Shown here piece after piece: positions 41,778-52,202 of a stretch of DNA of 64,000 bases. The DNA comes from Rhodoblastus sp. Its GTDB lineage: Bacteria; Pseudomonadota; Alphaproteobacteria; Rhizobiales; Beijerinckiaceae. The notes under the pieces are model-generated. The model was given only the letters and a program-made list of their open reading frames with translations. It had not been told where the DNA came from and made no database searches. How positions within the stretch are numbered: position 1 is the stretch's first letter; each line of letters opens with the position of its first letter. A program made the position numbers and the translations under genes. Where the stretch lies: contig NZ_JAGRPM010000013.1 in the NCBI RefSeq assembly GCF_019449565.1, positions 1-64,000 on the forward strand, written 5' to 3'.

Positions 41778-43412
41778 ATGCGCCTGCTCAGCCTGATTTT
41801 CGCCCCGCGCCATTTCGCTTTGCTTCTCAGCGCCCTGTTTTTCGTCTGGGCGCTCGCCGCCATGGCGCTTCACCCGGAGCGCGCCCATCTGCTGGCGATT
41901 CCGCTGGCGATCTTCGGCGGCCTGACCGTGGTCGGATTGGGCGATCTGTTCCAGAAGCGCCATTCGGTGCTGCGCAATTATCCGATCCTCGCCCATCTGC
42001 GCTTCATCCTCGAAGAGATCCGCCCCGAGATGCGGCAATATTTCTTCGAGAGCGAGACCGACGGCGCGCCCTTCAGTCGCGACCGCCGCGCGGTGGTCTA
42101 TCAACGCGCCAAGATGCAGCTCGACAAGCGGCCGTTCGGCACGCAATTGTCGGTCTATTCCGACGGCTTCGAATGGATGCTGCATTCGCTCAGCCCCCGG
42201 CCGATGGCGACCGAGCCTTTCCGCATCACGATCGGCGGCCCGGGTTGCCGGCAGCCCTATTCGGCCTCGGTGCTCAACATTTCCGCGATGAGCTTCGGCG
42301 CCCTCAGCGCCAACGCCATCCGGGCGCTCAACGGCGGCGCCAAGAGGGGCGGCTTCGCCCATGACACCGGCGAGGGCGGCTTCTCGCCCTATCACGCCGA
42401 AAATGGCGGCGACGTGATCTGGGAGATCGGCTCCGGCTATTTCGGCTGCCGCACGCCGGCGGGCCGCTTCTCGCCGGAGAAATTCGCCGAGGCCGCGCGC
42501 AATCCGCAGATCAGGATGATCGAGATCAAGCTGAGCCAAGGCGCCAAGCCCGGCCATGGCGGCGTGCTGCCGGCGGCCAAGGTCACGCCGGAAATTTCGG
42601 CCATTCGCGGCGTGCCCATGGGTCAGGACTGCATTTCGCCGCCCGGCCACAGCGCCTTTTCGACGCCGCTGGAGCTGATGGCCTTCATCAGCCAGCTGCG
42701 GGAGCTTTCCGGCGGCAAGCCGGTGGGGATCAAATTCTGCCTTGGCCAGCCGGTGGAGTTCCTTGCGATCTGCAAGGCGATGCTGGAGAGCGGGACGGGG
42801 CCCGATTTCATCGTGGTGGACGGCAAGGAAGGCGGCACCGGCGCCGCCCCCATGGAATTCATGGATCATCTCGGCACGCCGATGCGCGAGGGGCTGACCT
42901 TCGTGCATGACGCGCTGGTCGGCGCCGGCCTGCGCGGCAAGGTCAAGATAGGCAGTTCCGGCAAGATCCTCACCGCCTTCGACATGGCGCGCGCCATGGC
43001 GCTCGGCGCCGATTGGTGCAACAGCGCGCGCGGCTTCATGTTCGCGCTTGGATGCATCCAGTCGCTGTCCTGCCACACGGACGCCTGCCCCACGGGCGTG
43101 GCGACGCAGGACGCCTGGCGTGGACGCGCCATCCATGTCCCGGACAAGACCGAGCGCGTCGCCAATTTCCATCGCGCGACCCTGCATTGCCTCGCGGAGC
43201 TGACGGCCGCGGCGGGTCTGGACCATCCGCGCCAGTTCGAGCTGGATCTATTCCGCCGACGCATTTCCGAAAGCACGGTGGTCAGCTTCGCCGATCTCTA
43301 TCCGCCACTGGAAGAGGGCGAGCTGCTGCGCGGCGCGCGCGATCAACGTCTCGCGGCGCTCTGGGCCAGGGCCAGCGCGCATTATTTCTCGCCGCCGCGC
43401 ACGGTTTCGTAA
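41778..43412 (+). CDS. FMN-binding glutamate-synthase-like protein
   Basis: 544 aa from the ATG at 41778. Two hydrophobic segments (residues ~8-55) anchor the protein. The remainder is a GltS FMN-binding (glutamate synthase large-subunit central) domain: 'NISAMSFGALSANAIRALN', 'THDTGEGGFSPYH'-like 'HDTGEGGFSPYHAENGGD', 'IEIKLSQGAKPGHGG', 'DGKEGGTGAAP' and 'GCIQSLSCHTDACPTGVATQ' with Cys for an iron-sulfur cluster. It lacks the glutaminase domain, so it is not a complete glutamate synthase. Role unknown. Divergent from the MFS gene. Confidence 0.87.
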   Translation: MRLLSLIFAPRHFALLLSALFFVWALAAMALHPERAHLLAIPLAIFGGLTVVGLGDLFQKRHSVLRNYPILAHLRFILEEIRPEMRQYFFESETDGAPFSRDRRAVVYQRAKMQLDKRPFGTQLSVYSDGFEWMLHSLSPRPMATEPFRITIGGPGCRQPYSASVLNISAMSFGALSANAIRALNGGAKRGGFAHDTGEGGFSPYHAENGGDVIWEIGSGYFGCRTPAGRFSPEKFAEAARNPQIRMIEIKLSQGAKPGHGGVLPAAKVTPEISAIRGVPMGQDCISPPGHSAFSTPLELMAFISQLRELSGGKPVGIKFCLGQPVEFLAICKAMLESGTGPDFIVVDGKEGGTGAAPMEFMDHLGTPMREGLTFVHDALVGAGLRGKVKIGSSGKILTAFDMARAMALGADWCNSARGFMFALGCIQSLSCHTDACPTGVATQDAWRGRAIHVPDKTERVANFHRATLHCLAELTAAAGLDHPRQFELDLFRRRISESTVVSFADLYPPLEEGELLRGARDQRLAALWARASAHYFSPPRTVS

Positions 43413-43413
43413 A

Positions 43414-43995
43414 TCAGCGTTTTTCGCGCAGGGCCGAGGCGATCCGGGGATCGAGCGGCGGTTCTGTCGCCAGGGGTTTGGGCGGCGGCGCGCGATAGAG
43501 GCGATCGAGATTGCGCTGCAGGAACCCCATGGCGGCGTTCTTGAGCACTGCGGCCGCCACGAGCGTCAGGGCGGAGCCTGCGCCGGCGACGATCAGCATG
43601 AGATTGAAGCGCATCGGCCCTGTCGTGTCGTGAAACGCCGGAAGGCGCTCGCCGACGAAATGCAGCGCGAGGCAGATTCCGGCAATTCCGACCACGCCAT
43701 TCAGCGCCTTGCCGAAGCCGCGCTCGCGCAGAACGAAGTCGGTCAGGGTGCCGAAAAAGAGAGCGTAGCCAATGAGGCTATAGGCGAACAGGTCGCGGCG
43801 GTCGCCGGTCACGTCGCGAAAGCCGATCCAGTCCACCAGATTGTCGACGATCGGCAGCGATGAGCCCTCGCCAAAACCGCGCGCCAGCGCCGGATCGCCG
43901 CTCAGGGCGGCCAGCGCCGCGCCCGCGAGCAAGGGCGCGAGGGGCAAGGACGCGAAGGGCAAGGACGCGAGGGGAAGGAGCGATCTTTTCTGCAT
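43414..43995 (-). CDS. Membrane protein of unknown function
   Basis: 193 aa from the ATG at 43995. The N-terminal hydrophobic stretch contains small repeats ('PLASLPFASLPLAPLL'), visible in the DNA as a repeated aaggacgcga. Three further hydrophobic segments follow ('LFAYSLIGYALFFGTLTDFV', 'LNGVVGIAGICLALHFVG', 'LMLIVAGAGSALTLVAAAVL'), with a basic C-terminus. Not recognised. Convergent with the FMN gene, 1 bp between the stops. Confidence 0.65.
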   Translation of the reverse strand: MQKRSLLPLASLPFASLPLAPLLAGAALAALSGDPALARGFGEGSSLPIVDNLVDWIGFRDVTGDRRDLFAYSLIGYALFFGTLTDFVLRERGFGKALNGVVGIAGICLALHFVGERLPAFHDTTGPMRFNLMLIVAGAGSALTLVAAAVLKNAAMGFLQRNLDRLYRAPPPKPLATEPPLDPRIASALREKR

Positions 43996-44062
43996 GTCCG
44001 CGTCTCTTTTGCGCCGGCATTTGGCGCAGTGCGCGATTTTATCGGTCGCGCCTTGAGACTTC

Positions 44063-44102
44063 GTAAAAAGAAAGGGGAGGTTTTGGCCGGCTCCCCTTTT
44101 TT
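44063..44102 (-). terminator. Rho-independent terminator of the ETF-QO gene
   Basis: Stem aaaggggag / ctcccctttt with an 11-nt loop; on the minus strand it is followed by tttcttttt. It lies directly after the stop of the ETF-QO gene. Confidence 0.85.
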
Positions 44103-44105
44103 GCG

Positions 44106-45779
44106 TCACATATTGGGATAATTCGGTCCGCCGCCGCCTTCGGGGGTGGTCCATGTGATGTTCTGGGCGGGGTCCTTGATGTCGCAGGTTTTGCAATGGA
44201 CGCAATTCTGCGCGTTGATGACGAAGCGCGGGTCCTTCTTCGCCGCCTCGTCGCCATAGAGCACTTCATAGACGCCCGCCGGGCAATAGAGCCGCGCCGG
44301 CTCGCCATAGACGGGAAGATTCACCGAGGTCGGGATTGACGGGTCCGCCAGCTTCAGGTGGACCGGCTGGTCTTCCTCGTGATTGGTGTTGGACATGAAC
44401 ACCGACGACAGCTTGTCGAAGGAGATGACGCCGTCAGGCTTGGGATAGACGATCGGCTTGACCGCGCTCAGCGGCTTGAGCGTGGCGTAATCCGGCTTGC
44501 CGTGCTTCAGCGTGCCGAACAAGGTCAGGCCAAGCGTGTTGTTGAGCCACATGTCGACGCCGCCGAGCGGAATGCCGAGGAAGGTGCCGAGCTTCGACCA
44601 CAGGGGCTTGACGTTGCGCACGTTCTTGAGGTCGGCGCCGATCGGCCCGGAGCGCCAACCGGCCTCATAATCGGCCAGTTCGTCATGGCCGCGGCCCGCT
44701 GCGAGCGCCCTGGCCGCCGCTTCCGCCGCCTCCATTCCCGACAGCACCGCATTATGCGAGCCTTTTATGCGCGGGACATTCATAAATCCGGCCGAGCAGC
44801 CAATCAGCGCGCCGCCGGGGAAGGCAAGTTTCGGTACGGATTGCCAGCCGCCTTCAGTGAGCGCGCGGGCGCCATAGGCCAGCCGCTTGCCGCCCTCAAA
44901 GGTCTCGCGCACCATCGGATGGGTCTTGAAGCGCTGGAACTCGTCGAAGGGCGACAGCGTCGGGTTCTTGTAGTTCAGATGGATCACGAAGCCGACGACG
45001 ACCTGGTTGTCCTCGATATGATAGAGGAAGGAGCCGCCGCCAGTGTCCGACGAAAGCGGCCAGCCGAAGGAATGCTGCACCAGGCCCGGCTGGTGTTTGG
45101 CCGGATCGATCCGCCACAGCTCCTTGATTCCGATGCCGTATTTTTGCGGCTCGCGGTCGGCGTCGAGACCGAATTTGGCGATGATCTCTTTGCTGAGCGA
45201 CCCGCGCGCACCCTCGGCGAACAGCGTGTACTTGCCGCGCAATTCCATGCCGCGCGTAAAGGAGTCCTTGGGCTGGCCGTCGCGACCGACGCCCATGTCG
45301 CCGGTGGCGATGCCGAGCACTTCGCCCTTGTCGCTATAAAGCACTTCCGTCGCGGCGAAGCCGGGATAGATTTCGACGCCGAGTTCTTCGGCCTTGGCGC
45401 CGAGGAAGCGGCAGACATTGCCGAGCGAGCCGACGAAATTGCCGTGATTGTTCATCAGCGGCGGCATGACGAAATTGGGCAGGCGGATTCCGCCGGACGG
45501 GCCGAGGTAATAGAAGCGGTCTTCCGTCACCTGCACCTTCAGCGGACAGTCGGCGTCCTCGCGCCAGCCCGGCAGCAGCTTGTCGAGGCCGATGGGATCG
45601 ATCACGGCGCCGGACAGGATATGGGCGCCGACTTCCGAGCCCTTTTCGACCACCACAACCGAAAGCTCCGGATTGACCTGCTTCAGGCGGATCGCAGCCG
45701 AAAGACCCGAGGGGCCCGCGCCAACGATCACAACGTCATAATCCATCGCCTCGCGGGGATCTAACTCGACTTCGCTCAT
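44106..45779 (-). CDS. etfD: Electron-transfer flavoprotein-ubiquinone oxidoreductase
   Basis: 557 aa from the ATG at 45779. FAD-binding motif 'DVVIVGAGPSGLSAAIRLKQ' at the N-terminus, then 'GAHILSGAVIDPIGL', 'AEGARGSLSKEI' and the ubiquinone-binding region. The C-terminal [4Fe-4S] domain has 'LYCPAGVYEVL' and 'NCVHCKTCDIKDPAQNITW'. It moves electrons from ETF into the quinone pool during fatty-acid and amino-acid oxidation. Divergent from the UDG gene; terminator downstream. Confidence 0.96.
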   Translation of the reverse strand: MSEVELDPREAMDYDVVIVGAGPSGLSAAIRLKQVNPELSVVVVEKGSEVGAHILSGAVIDPIGLDKLLPGWREDADCPLKVQVTEDRFYYLGPSGGIRLPNFVMPPLMNNHGNFVGSLGNVCRFLGAKAEELGVEIYPGFAATEVLYSDKGEVLGIATGDMGVGRDGQPKDSFTRGMELRGKYTLFAEGARGSLSKEIIAKFGLDADREPQKYGIGIKELWRIDPAKHQPGLVQHSFGWPLSSDTGGGSFLYHIEDNQVVVGFVIHLNYKNPTLSPFDEFQRFKTHPMVRETFEGGKRLAYGARALTEGGWQSVPKLAFPGGALIGCSAGFMNVPRIKGSHNAVLSGMEAAEAAARALAAGRGHDELADYEAGWRSGPIGADLKNVRNVKPLWSKLGTFLGIPLGGVDMWLNNTLGLTLFGTLKHGKPDYATLKPLSAVKPIVYPKPDGVISFDKLSSVFMSNTNHEEDQPVHLKLADPSIPTSVNLPVYGEPARLYCPAGVYEVLYGDEAAKKDPRFVINAQNCVHCKTCDIKDPAQNITWTTPEGGGGPNYPNM

Positions 45780-45940
45780 CTGAGTCTCCAGAACGGCGCC
45801 GGATCCGCGCTCCGGCAAAACTGTGCTTGCATTCTTCTTAACGCGCCTGTCGGCGCTGTCCACAGGGCAAACGGCAAATATCGTCAAATAGTTTATATAT
45901 GAACTATTGCGATGGCAAGCGCTGAAAGTTACAAGGGACG

Positions 45941-46855
45941 ATGATCGACGCCAGCGCCATGGATCGGGGGACATTAGCCGCAGTTTTGCGCTGGTATGCC
46001 GATATGGGCGTGGACTGCGCCCTTGGCGAGGCGCCGGTCGATCGTTTCGCGCTCTCGCTCCGGCCGGCGCCGGAGCCGGTCGCGGCGATTGAAGCGGAAG
46101 CAGCTTTGCCGCCCGAGGCGAGCGATTTTGCGCCCTTCGAAGCCGCCCGGCGTCCCACGCCGGCGGCTCCGCCCTCGGCGCGCGCGCCTGTCGTTCCTCC
46201 TCCGCCGCGTCCTTCGTTTGCGCCTGCCGCCGCGCTGTCCCATGATTCCGCCGCCGCCAGCGCGCGGGAACAGGCGGAGAGCGCCCAAAGCCTCGAAGAA
46301 TTGCGCGAGAGGCTCGCGGCCTTCGACGGTTGCGCTTTGAAGAACTCGGCGACGCAATTGGTCTTCGCCGATGGCGCGCCGGACGCCCGAATCATGATCG
46401 TGGGCGAGGGGCCGGGTGCGGACGAGGATCGCATCGGCCGTCCCTTCGTCGGACGCGCGGGGCAATTGCTGGACAAGATGCTGGCGGCCATCGGCCTTGA
46501 CCGAACCAAGGTCTATATCGCCAATGTCGTGCCATGGCGGCCACCCGGCAACCGCGCGCCGACCCCGCAGGAACTGGCTTTGTGCCTGCCCTTCATTCGC
46601 CGCCAGATCGAGCTGGTCGCGCCGGATTTCCTTGTCCCGCTCGGCGCCTCGGCGGCCCAGACCCTGCTCGGCGAAAAAGAGGGGATCATGCGGCTGCGCG
46701 GTCATTGGCGCGACTATCCTTGTGGCGACAAGGTCATCCGCGCTCTGCCGATGCTGCACCCCGCCTATCTTTTGCGCGCGCCCATGAAAAAGGCGCAGGC
46801 CTGGCGCGATCTCCGCGCGCTGAAGCACGCGCTCGACAAGGCGGGCCTTAGCTGA
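45941..46855 (+). CDS. Family 4-like uracil-DNA glycosylase
   Basis: 304 aa. The N-terminal ~110 residues are Pro/Ala-rich and probably flexible. The core reads '[33 protein letters not shown]', '[21 protein letters not shown]' and '[12 protein letters not shown]', the motifs of type 4 uracil-DNA glycosylases. The first cluster pair CxxC is reduced to 'CALK', so the iron-sulfur cluster may be lost, as seems usual in alphaproteobacterial members. It removes uracil from DNA. The stop overlaps the rnhB start by one base. Confidence 0.88.
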   Translation: MIDASAMDRGTLAAVLRWYADMGVDCALGEAPVDRFALSLRPAPEPVAAIEAEAALPPEASDFAPFEAARRPTPAAPPSARAPVVPPPPRPSFAPAAALSHDSAAASAREQAESAQSLEELRERLAAFDGCALKNSATQLVFADGAPDARIMIVGEGPGADEDRIGRPFVGRAGQLLDKMLAAIGLDRTKVYIANVVPWRPPGNRAPTPQELALCLPFIRRQIELVAPDFLVPLGASAAQTLLGEKEGIMRLRGHWRDYPCGDKVIRALPMLHPAYLLRAPMKKAQAWRDLRALKHALDKAGLS

Positions 46856-47475
46856 TGGCGGCCCATTTTGAACTGGAGGCCGAACTGATCCGGCAGGGGC
46901 TCTGGCCTGTGGCGGGAATTGACGAGGTCGGGCGCGGCCCGCTCGCCGGTCCGGTCTGCGTCTCGGCGGTCATTCTCGACGCCGACAATCCGATCGAGGG
47001 CCTCGATGATTCCAAGAAACTTTCGCAACAGCGGCGCGAGGCGCTTTACGAAGAGATTCTTTTGCGCGCGCTTGCGGTCTCGGTAACGTTGGCGCCGGCG
47101 GCGGAGATCGACGCGCTGAACATTCGGGGCGCGACCCTGGCCTGCATGAGCCGCGCCGCGCGCGGACTCGCGGTCGCGCCGCGTTTCGCGCTGGTCGATG
47201 GCCGCGACCTGCCGTCCTTGCCCTGTCCGGCGCGGGCCGTCATCAAAGGCGACGCGATCAGCATGTCGATCGCCGCCGCCTCGATCGTCGCCAAGGTCAC
47301 GCGCGACCGCCTGATGGCGCGTCTCGACGCGCTGAATCCGGGCTATGGCTTCGCGAGTCACGCCGGCTATCCGACGCCAGCGCATTTTGAGGCGCTGACG
47401 ACGCTCGGACCTTGCCCGGACCATCGGCGCTCCTATGCCCCGGTGCGGGCGGCGGCGAAAGATGAGAGCCGTTAA
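46855..47475 (+). CDS. rnhB: Ribonuclease HII
   Basis: 206 aa. Catalytic acidic residues in 'AGIDEVGRGPLAGPVCVSAV' (Asp, Glu), 'LDDSKKLSQQRRE', 'ALVDGRDLPSLP' and 'SIAAASIVAKVTRDRLM' as in RNase HII. It excises ribonucleotides from DNA and cuts RNA-DNA hybrids. Translationally coupled with the UDG gene, forming a DNA-repair pair. Confidence 0.95.
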   Translation: MAAHFELEAELIRQGLWPVAGIDEVGRGPLAGPVCVSAVILDADNPIEGLDDSKKLSQQRREALYEEILLRALAVSVTLAPAAEIDALNIRGATLACMSRAARGLAVAPRFALVDGRDLPSLPCPARAVIKGDAISMSIAAASIVAKVTRDRLMARLDALNPGYGFASHAGYPTPAHFEALTTLGPCPDHRRSYAPVRAAAKDESR

Positions 47476-47504
47476 TCCGGGCGCGACAGCCGCTTCAACC
47501 GGCG

Positions 47505-49559
47505 TCAGGCGGTTTTTGCTGCGCACAAAACCCGGGCTAGCGCCATCAGCGGGAAGTAATGGCAATAGAGGCCGTAGCGCAGCATGAAGGCGCGCGACAG
47601 CTCCGGCCCCTGCTGCAGTCGTTCCGAGAGTAGCGGATCGTTCAGCTTGATGGTCTGGCCGACGCCATAGCCGGGGAAGCCGGTTCCCGTGAACTCCGGC
47701 TCAGGCCAGGTTCCCTCGCTCTGGCGCTCGATCAGGAATTGGCAGCCGCGGGCGATCGCGTCCTGATCCTGCGGGCGATTGGCGGCGACAAGCCCCATCA
47801 AGGCCCAGGCGGTCTGCGAGGCGGTGGCGGTCCCGCGTCCGGCGCTCTCCGCCTGCATATAGGAGGCGCAGCTTTCGCCCCAGCCGCCGTGATTCTGCTG
47901 GCGGGATTTTAGCCAGTCGCAGGCGCGGCCGATCGCGGACTGACCCATGTCCTCGCCAGCGGCGGCGAGCGCCGGCAGCACTGCGCCGATCCCATAGATA
48001 TAATTGACGCCCCAGCGCCCGAACCACGAACCGTCCGGCTCTTGCTGCGTCCACAGGAAGGCCAAGGCGCGGGCCATGGTGGGATGGTGGCGGGAAATGC
48101 CGAGCCGGGCGAAGGCTTCGACGACATGGGCGGTGACGTCCACCGAGGGTGGGTCGAGCGCCTCGCCGAAGTCGCAGAAGGGAATCTTGGTCAGCAGCTG
48201 ATTGACGTTGTCCTTGTCGAAGGCGCCCCAGCCGCCGCTTTGACTCTGCATGGCGATGAGCCAGTCCACGCCGCGCTGCAGCGCCTCCTCGATTCCCTGC
48301 GCCCGCCATTTCGGGTCGTCGCGGAAGGGCGCGAGCGCGATCAGCGCGACGGCGGTGTCGTCGACATCGGGATAGGAATTATTGGCGTATTCAAAGGCCC
48401 AGCCGCCCGGCTTCACGCCCGGCAGCTTCACCGACCAGTCGCCCGGAACCAGAACCTGCCGCTTCAGGACCCAGTCGACCGCCTTTTCCACCGCCTCGGT
48501 GTGCGGGTCCGGCGTGCCCGCGTCGTCGAAGGCGAGCAGGACGAGGATGGTGTCCCAGACGGGGCTGTTGGTCGCCTGGATGAAGGTTGCGTCGCCTATA
48601 TCGACGCGCCAGCCGGGATCGTTGAGGCAACCCAGCCCCTTGGCCATCACGGGATGGTCGAGCGCATAGCCCTCCACATGCAGGGCCATCAGGCTGTAGA
48701 TCCAGGGCGGCTGGATGCCGCCCCAGCCGCCGTCGGAATCCTGATGGCGGATGATCCATTCCAGCACATGGCGGACCGCGGCGCCGCGCCACAGGCTCAG
48801 GCCATGCTTGTGGCCGAACTCCTGCAAGCCATGCAAGACCTTGTCGGTCTTGCGAAAGAACAGGTCCCAGCCCCCGGCGTTCTTCTTGGGCGGCAGGTCG
48901 AAGTCGAAATTCTCGCGTCCGCCGGGAAAGAGCGCGTCGAGACGGCGCTCCGGCGGCAGGGGACGGCTTGGCCGGCGCGCCGACAGCACGGCGATCGGCA
49001 TCAACGTCGCCCGCGCCCATTGCGCGAAATGATAGATGTTGAACGGGAACCACAGCGGGAGCCAGATCACCTCGGGCGGCAGGTTGGGCGTCTTTCCCCA
49101 CGGCCATTCGCCGATCAGGGCCAGCCAGTAGCGGGTGAAGACGCGCACATTGCGCAAGCCGCCCTTGGTCTCGATCCATTTTTGCGCCTTGACCAGAGCC
49201 GGATGGTCCTCCCGATAGCCGGAGACGCGCAGGGCCGCATAGGCCTCGACGGTGGTGTTGATGTCGCCGTTGGGCGCGGCGTGATAGATCTCCCAGGCGC
49301 CGTCCGCGCGCTGCGTGTCGAGCAGCGACTGCGCCAGTCGCGCGCAGAGCGGGTGGTCGTCCAGTCCCAGGAACCACAGGCAAAGGCGCCATTGCGCCTC
49401 CATGCAGCCGTTGGATTCCGCGCGGCCGACCCAATGGCCGTCGGGCTTCTGGCGCGCGATCAGCCAATCGATCGCGGCTTGCGCGCTTGAGCGCAGCGCG
49501 GCGCGGAAATTGTCCGACGCTCCGGCGCGCGAAGGCTGTTCGATATCATAAGTCGTCAC
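47505..49559 (-). CDS. shc: Squalene-hopene cyclase
   Basis: 684 aa, standard length. The catalytic DxDD motif is in 'SYPDVDDTAVALIAL'. Several QW motifs are visible ('QSQSGGWGAFDKDN', 'QEPDGSWFGRWGVNYIYG', 'QNHGGWGESCASYMQ', 'RQKPDGHWVG'). It cyclises squalene to hopene, the first hopanoid step, as a monotopic membrane enzyme. No other hpn genes are adjacent. Convergent with rnhB and divergent from ilvD. Confidence 0.97.
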   Translation of the reverse strand: MTTYDIEQPSRAGASDNFRAALRSSAQAAIDWLIARQKPDGHWVGRAESNGCMEAQWRLCLWFLGLDDHPLCARLAQSLLDTQRADGAWEIYHAAPNGDINTTVEAYAALRVSGYREDHPALVKAQKWIETKGGLRNVRVFTRYWLALIGEWPWGKTPNLPPEVIWLPLWFPFNIYHFAQWARATLMPIAVLSARRPSRPLPPERRLDALFPGGRENFDFDLPPKKNAGGWDLFFRKTDKVLHGLQEFGHKHGLSLWRGAAVRHVLEWIIRHQDSDGGWGGIQPPWIYSLMALHVEGYALDHPVMAKGLGCLNDPGWRVDIGDATFIQATNSPVWDTILVLLAFDDAGTPDPHTEAVEKAVDWVLKRQVLVPGDWSVKLPGVKPGGWAFEYANNSYPDVDDTAVALIALAPFRDDPKWRAQGIEEALQRGVDWLIAMQSQSGGWGAFDKDNVNQLLTKIPFCDFGEALDPPSVDVTAHVVEAFARLGISRHHPTMARALAFLWTQQEPDGSWFGRWGVNYIYGIGAVLPALAAAGEDMGQSAIGRACDWLKSRQQNHGGWGESCASYMQAESAGRGTATASQTAWALMGLVAANRPQDQDAIARGCQFLIERQSEGTWPEPEFTGTGFPGYGVGQTIKLNDPLLSERLQQGPELSRAFMLRYGLYCHYFPLMALARVLCAAKTA

Positions 49560-49776
49560 GAAATATTTCCCGGCCTTGATGGCGCCAAGGGGCGTCCGCG
49601 GCGTTGAGCTTAAAAGTCATTCCCGGCGCCAATTCTTTAAAGACGGCGCGCGGCAAAGCCAAGCCGTTTGCGCGCGACAGCGCCGGCGCAAACGGGGTCA
49701 TGCGCGCCAAAACATGGACGCGCGGGGCGCAAAGTTGTAGGAGAGGCGCCAAGCATCGACGCCAGAAGAGAAAAAC

Positions 49777-51615
49777 ATGCCTCCGTATCGCTCTCGCACT
49801 TCCACCCACGGCCGCAACATGGCCGGCGCGCGCGGCCTGTGGCGCGCCACCGGCATGAAGGACGGCGATTTCGGCAAGCCGATCATCGCGGTGGTCAATT
49901 CCTTCACGCAGTTCGTGCCCGGCCATGTCCACCTCAAGGACCTTGGCCAGCTGGTCGCGCGTGAGATCGAGGCGGCGGGCGGCGTCGCCAAGGAATTCAA
50001 CACCATCGCGGTCGATGACGGCATCGCCATGGGCCATTCCGGCATGCTCTACAGCCTGCCGTCGCGCGAGATCATCGCCGACAGCGTGGAATATATGGCC
50101 AACGCCCATTGCGCCGACGCCCTCGTTTGCATCTCCAATTGCGACAAGATCACGCCCGGCATGCTGATGGCGGCGCTGCGGCTCAATATTCCGGCGGTGT
50201 TCGTCTCCGGCGGTCCGATGGAGGCCGGCAAGGTCGTGATCGGGGGCAAGACCAGGGCGGTGGACCTGATCGACGCCATGGTCGCCGCCGCCGACGCCAG
50301 CAATAGCGACGAGGACGTCGCCGCCATGGAGCGATCGGCCTGCCCGACCTGCGGCTCCTGCTCCGGCATGTTCACCGCCAATTCCATGAACTGCCTGACT
50401 GAGGCGCTCGGCCTGTCGCTGCCTGGCAATGGCACCATCGTCGCCACCCATTCGGACCGCAAGGAACTGTTTCTGCAGGCTGGACGCACGGCGGTCGAAC
50501 TGTGCCGCCGCTATTACGAGCATGACGACGATTCCGTGCTGCCGCGCAACATCGCCACGGTCAAGGCGTTCGAGAACGCCATGACGCTCGATATCGCCAT
50601 GGGCGGCTCGACCAATACCGTGCTGCATTTGCTGGCCGCCGCCTATGAGGGAGGCGTGGATTTCCAGATGGCCGATATCGACCGCCTGTCGCGGCGCGTC
50701 CCGGTGCTGTGCAAGGTGGCGCCCTCCGTGCCGGACGTCCATATCGAGGACGTGCATCGCGCGGGCGGCATTTTCGGCATTCTCGGCGAACTCGACCGCG
50801 CGGGCCTGCTCAACCGCGACGTCCGTTCCGTGCATAGCGCGAGCCTCGAATCCGCGCTGAAGAAGTGGGACATCAAGCGCAACGACTGCATCGGCCTCAA
50901 CACCTTCTTCCGCGCCTCGCCCGGCGGCATTCCGACCCAGGTCGCCTTCAGCCAGTCGCGCCGCTATGACGCGCTCGATGACGATCGCGCCAAGGGCGTG
51001 ATCCGCTCGGCCGAGCACGCCTTCTCCAAGGATGGCGGCCTCGCCGTCCTGTTCGGCAACCTGGCCGAGGAGGGCGCCATCGTGAAGACAGCGGGCGTCG
51101 ACGACAGCAACCTGACCTTCACCGGCCCCGCGCTGGTGTTCGAGAGCCAGGACGACGCCGTGCAGGGCATCCTGACCGGCAAGGTCAAGGCAGGCGACGT
51201 GGTCGTGATCCGTTATGAAGGGCCGCGCGGCGGTCCGGGCATGCAGGAAATGCTCTATCCGACCTCCTATCTGAAGAGCATGGGCCTCGGCAAAGCTTGC
51301 GCCCTCATTACCGACGGACGATTCTCCGGCGGCACCTCGGGCCTTTCCATCGGGCATGTCTCGCCGGAAGCGGAGGAGGGCGGACTGATCGGCCTCGTCC
51401 AGACCGGCGACCGCATCGAGATCGACATCCCGAATCGCGTGCTGCGCCTCGACGTCGCCGACGAGGAGCTGGCGCGGCGCCGCGCGGCAATGGAGGCCAG
51501 GGGCAAGGACGCCTGGAAGCCGCTTGACCGCGACCGTCCCGTCAGCACCGCGCTGCGCGCCTATGCCGCACTGACCACGAGCGCCGCCAAAGGCGCCGTG
51601 CGCGTCGTGCCCTGA
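49777..51615 (+). CDS. ilvD: Dihydroxy-acid dehydratase
   Basis: 612 aa. Iron-sulfur-cluster cysteines in '[16 protein letters not shown]' and '[21 protein letters not shown]', active-site region '[19 protein letters not shown]' and '[22 protein letters not shown]'. It catalyses the penultimate step of valine, isoleucine and leucine synthesis. A terminator hairpin follows at 51678. Confidence 0.97.
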   Translation: MPPYRSRTSTHGRNMAGARGLWRATGMKDGDFGKPIIAVVNSFTQFVPGHVHLKDLGQLVAREIEAAGGVAKEFNTIAVDDGIAMGHSGMLYSLPSREIIADSVEYMANAHCADALVCISNCDKITPGMLMAALRLNIPAVFVSGGPMEAGKVVIGGKTRAVDLIDAMVAAADASNSDEDVAAMERSACPTCGSCSGMFTANSMNCLTEALGLSLPGNGTIVATHSDRKELFLQAGRTAVELCRRYYEHDDDSVLPRNIATVKAFENAMTLDIAMGGSTNTVLHLLAAAYEGGVDFQMADIDRLSRRVPVLCKVAPSVPDVHIEDVHRAGGIFGILGELDRAGLLNRDVRSVHSASLESALKKWDIKRNDCIGLNTFFRASPGGIPTQVAFSQSRRYDALDDDRAKGVIRSAEHAFSKDGGLAVLFGNLAEEGAIVKTAGVDDSNLTFTGPALVFESQDDAVQGILTGKVKAGDVVVIRYEGPRGGPGMQEMLYPTSYLKSMGLGKACALITDGRFSGGTSGLSIGHVSPEAEEGGLIGLVQTGDRIEIDIPNRVLRLDVADEELARRRAAMEARGKDAWKPLDRDRPVSTALRAYAALTTSAAKGAVRVVP

Positions 51616-51677
51616 GACGCGTCTCGCCCTGAACGGACTGCGTTTTCCGCCTTCACGCCTTCCCGCGCCAATTTTCC

Positions 51678-51717
51678 CGCCGCGCCGCAGCTCAATCTGC
51701 GGCGCGGCGTTTCTTTT
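51678..51717 (+). terminator. Rho-independent terminator after ilvD
   Basis: Perfect 13-bp stem cgccgcgccgcag / ctgcggcgcggcg with a 6-nt loop, followed by tttctttt. The remaining gap to 51896 holds no gene. Confidence 0.88.
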
Positions 51718-51896
51718 GCGGCGCAATTAATGGAAGATGTTCGACAAAGTGCTAACTCACTTTGGTGGAGTGGCTGGGTTAGACAAGTCGCAGTGAGCGT
51801 AATTCGGTCAAGGTCTCTTCTCGCGTCCAGTCGGGAACGCCGCGCAGGCGAAAAGAACCATCGAAAATACGCCTCTGGAACTCGGGAGGTGCCGTA

Positions 51897-52202
51897 ATGG
51901 CCGCAACTGCATTAGAAATCGAACAAAATCCGAAATTTAAGGAGCTCGTCGCCACGCGCAAGAAGTTGGGCTGGACGCTCAGCCTGGTCATGCTGGCGAT
52001 CTATTTCGGATTCATCCTGCTCGTCGCCTTCAACAAGGCGTTTCTCGGCACGCCGATCTCGCCGAATGGCGTCACCACGATCGGCATTCCGATCGGTCTC
52101 GGCGTTATCGTTTCGGCTTTCGTCCTCACCGGTTTCTATGTCGTCCGGGCCAACGCCCGCTATGACGAGTTGAACCGCCAGATCGTCGAGGAGAGCAAGT
52201 GA
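51897..52202 (+). CDS. DUF485 membrane protein (YjcH-like)
   Basis: 101 aa with two transmembrane helices ('[18 protein letters not shown]', '[20 protein letters not shown]') and '[16 protein letters not shown]' at the N-terminus, the DUF485 signature. Such genes stand directly before actP in most proteobacteria, and the product is thought to assist the symporter. The stop overlaps the actP start by one base. Confidence 0.93.
   Translation: MAATALEIEQNPKFKELVATRKKLGWTLSLVMLAIYFGFILLVAFNKAFLGTPISPNGVTTIGIPIGLGVIVSAFVLTGFYVVRANARYDELNRQIVEESK

Noticed and set aside
41724..43226. 500-codon frame antisense to the FMN glutamate-synthase-like gene
   Set aside because: His/Arg-rich shadow translation; the plus-strand frame has all FMN-domain motifs.
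43900..43990. Short aaggacgcga repeats as a regulatory iteron
   Set aside because: They lie inside the coding sequence and encode a repeated Ala-Ser-Leu-Pro stretch of the membrane signal region.
44358..45764. 468-codon frame antisense to ETF-QO
   Set aside because: Shadow of a well-defined flavoprotein gene.
49546..51726. 726-codon frame antisense to ilvD
   Set aside because: High-GC shadow of a clear dihydroxy-acid dehydratase; no family features of its own.
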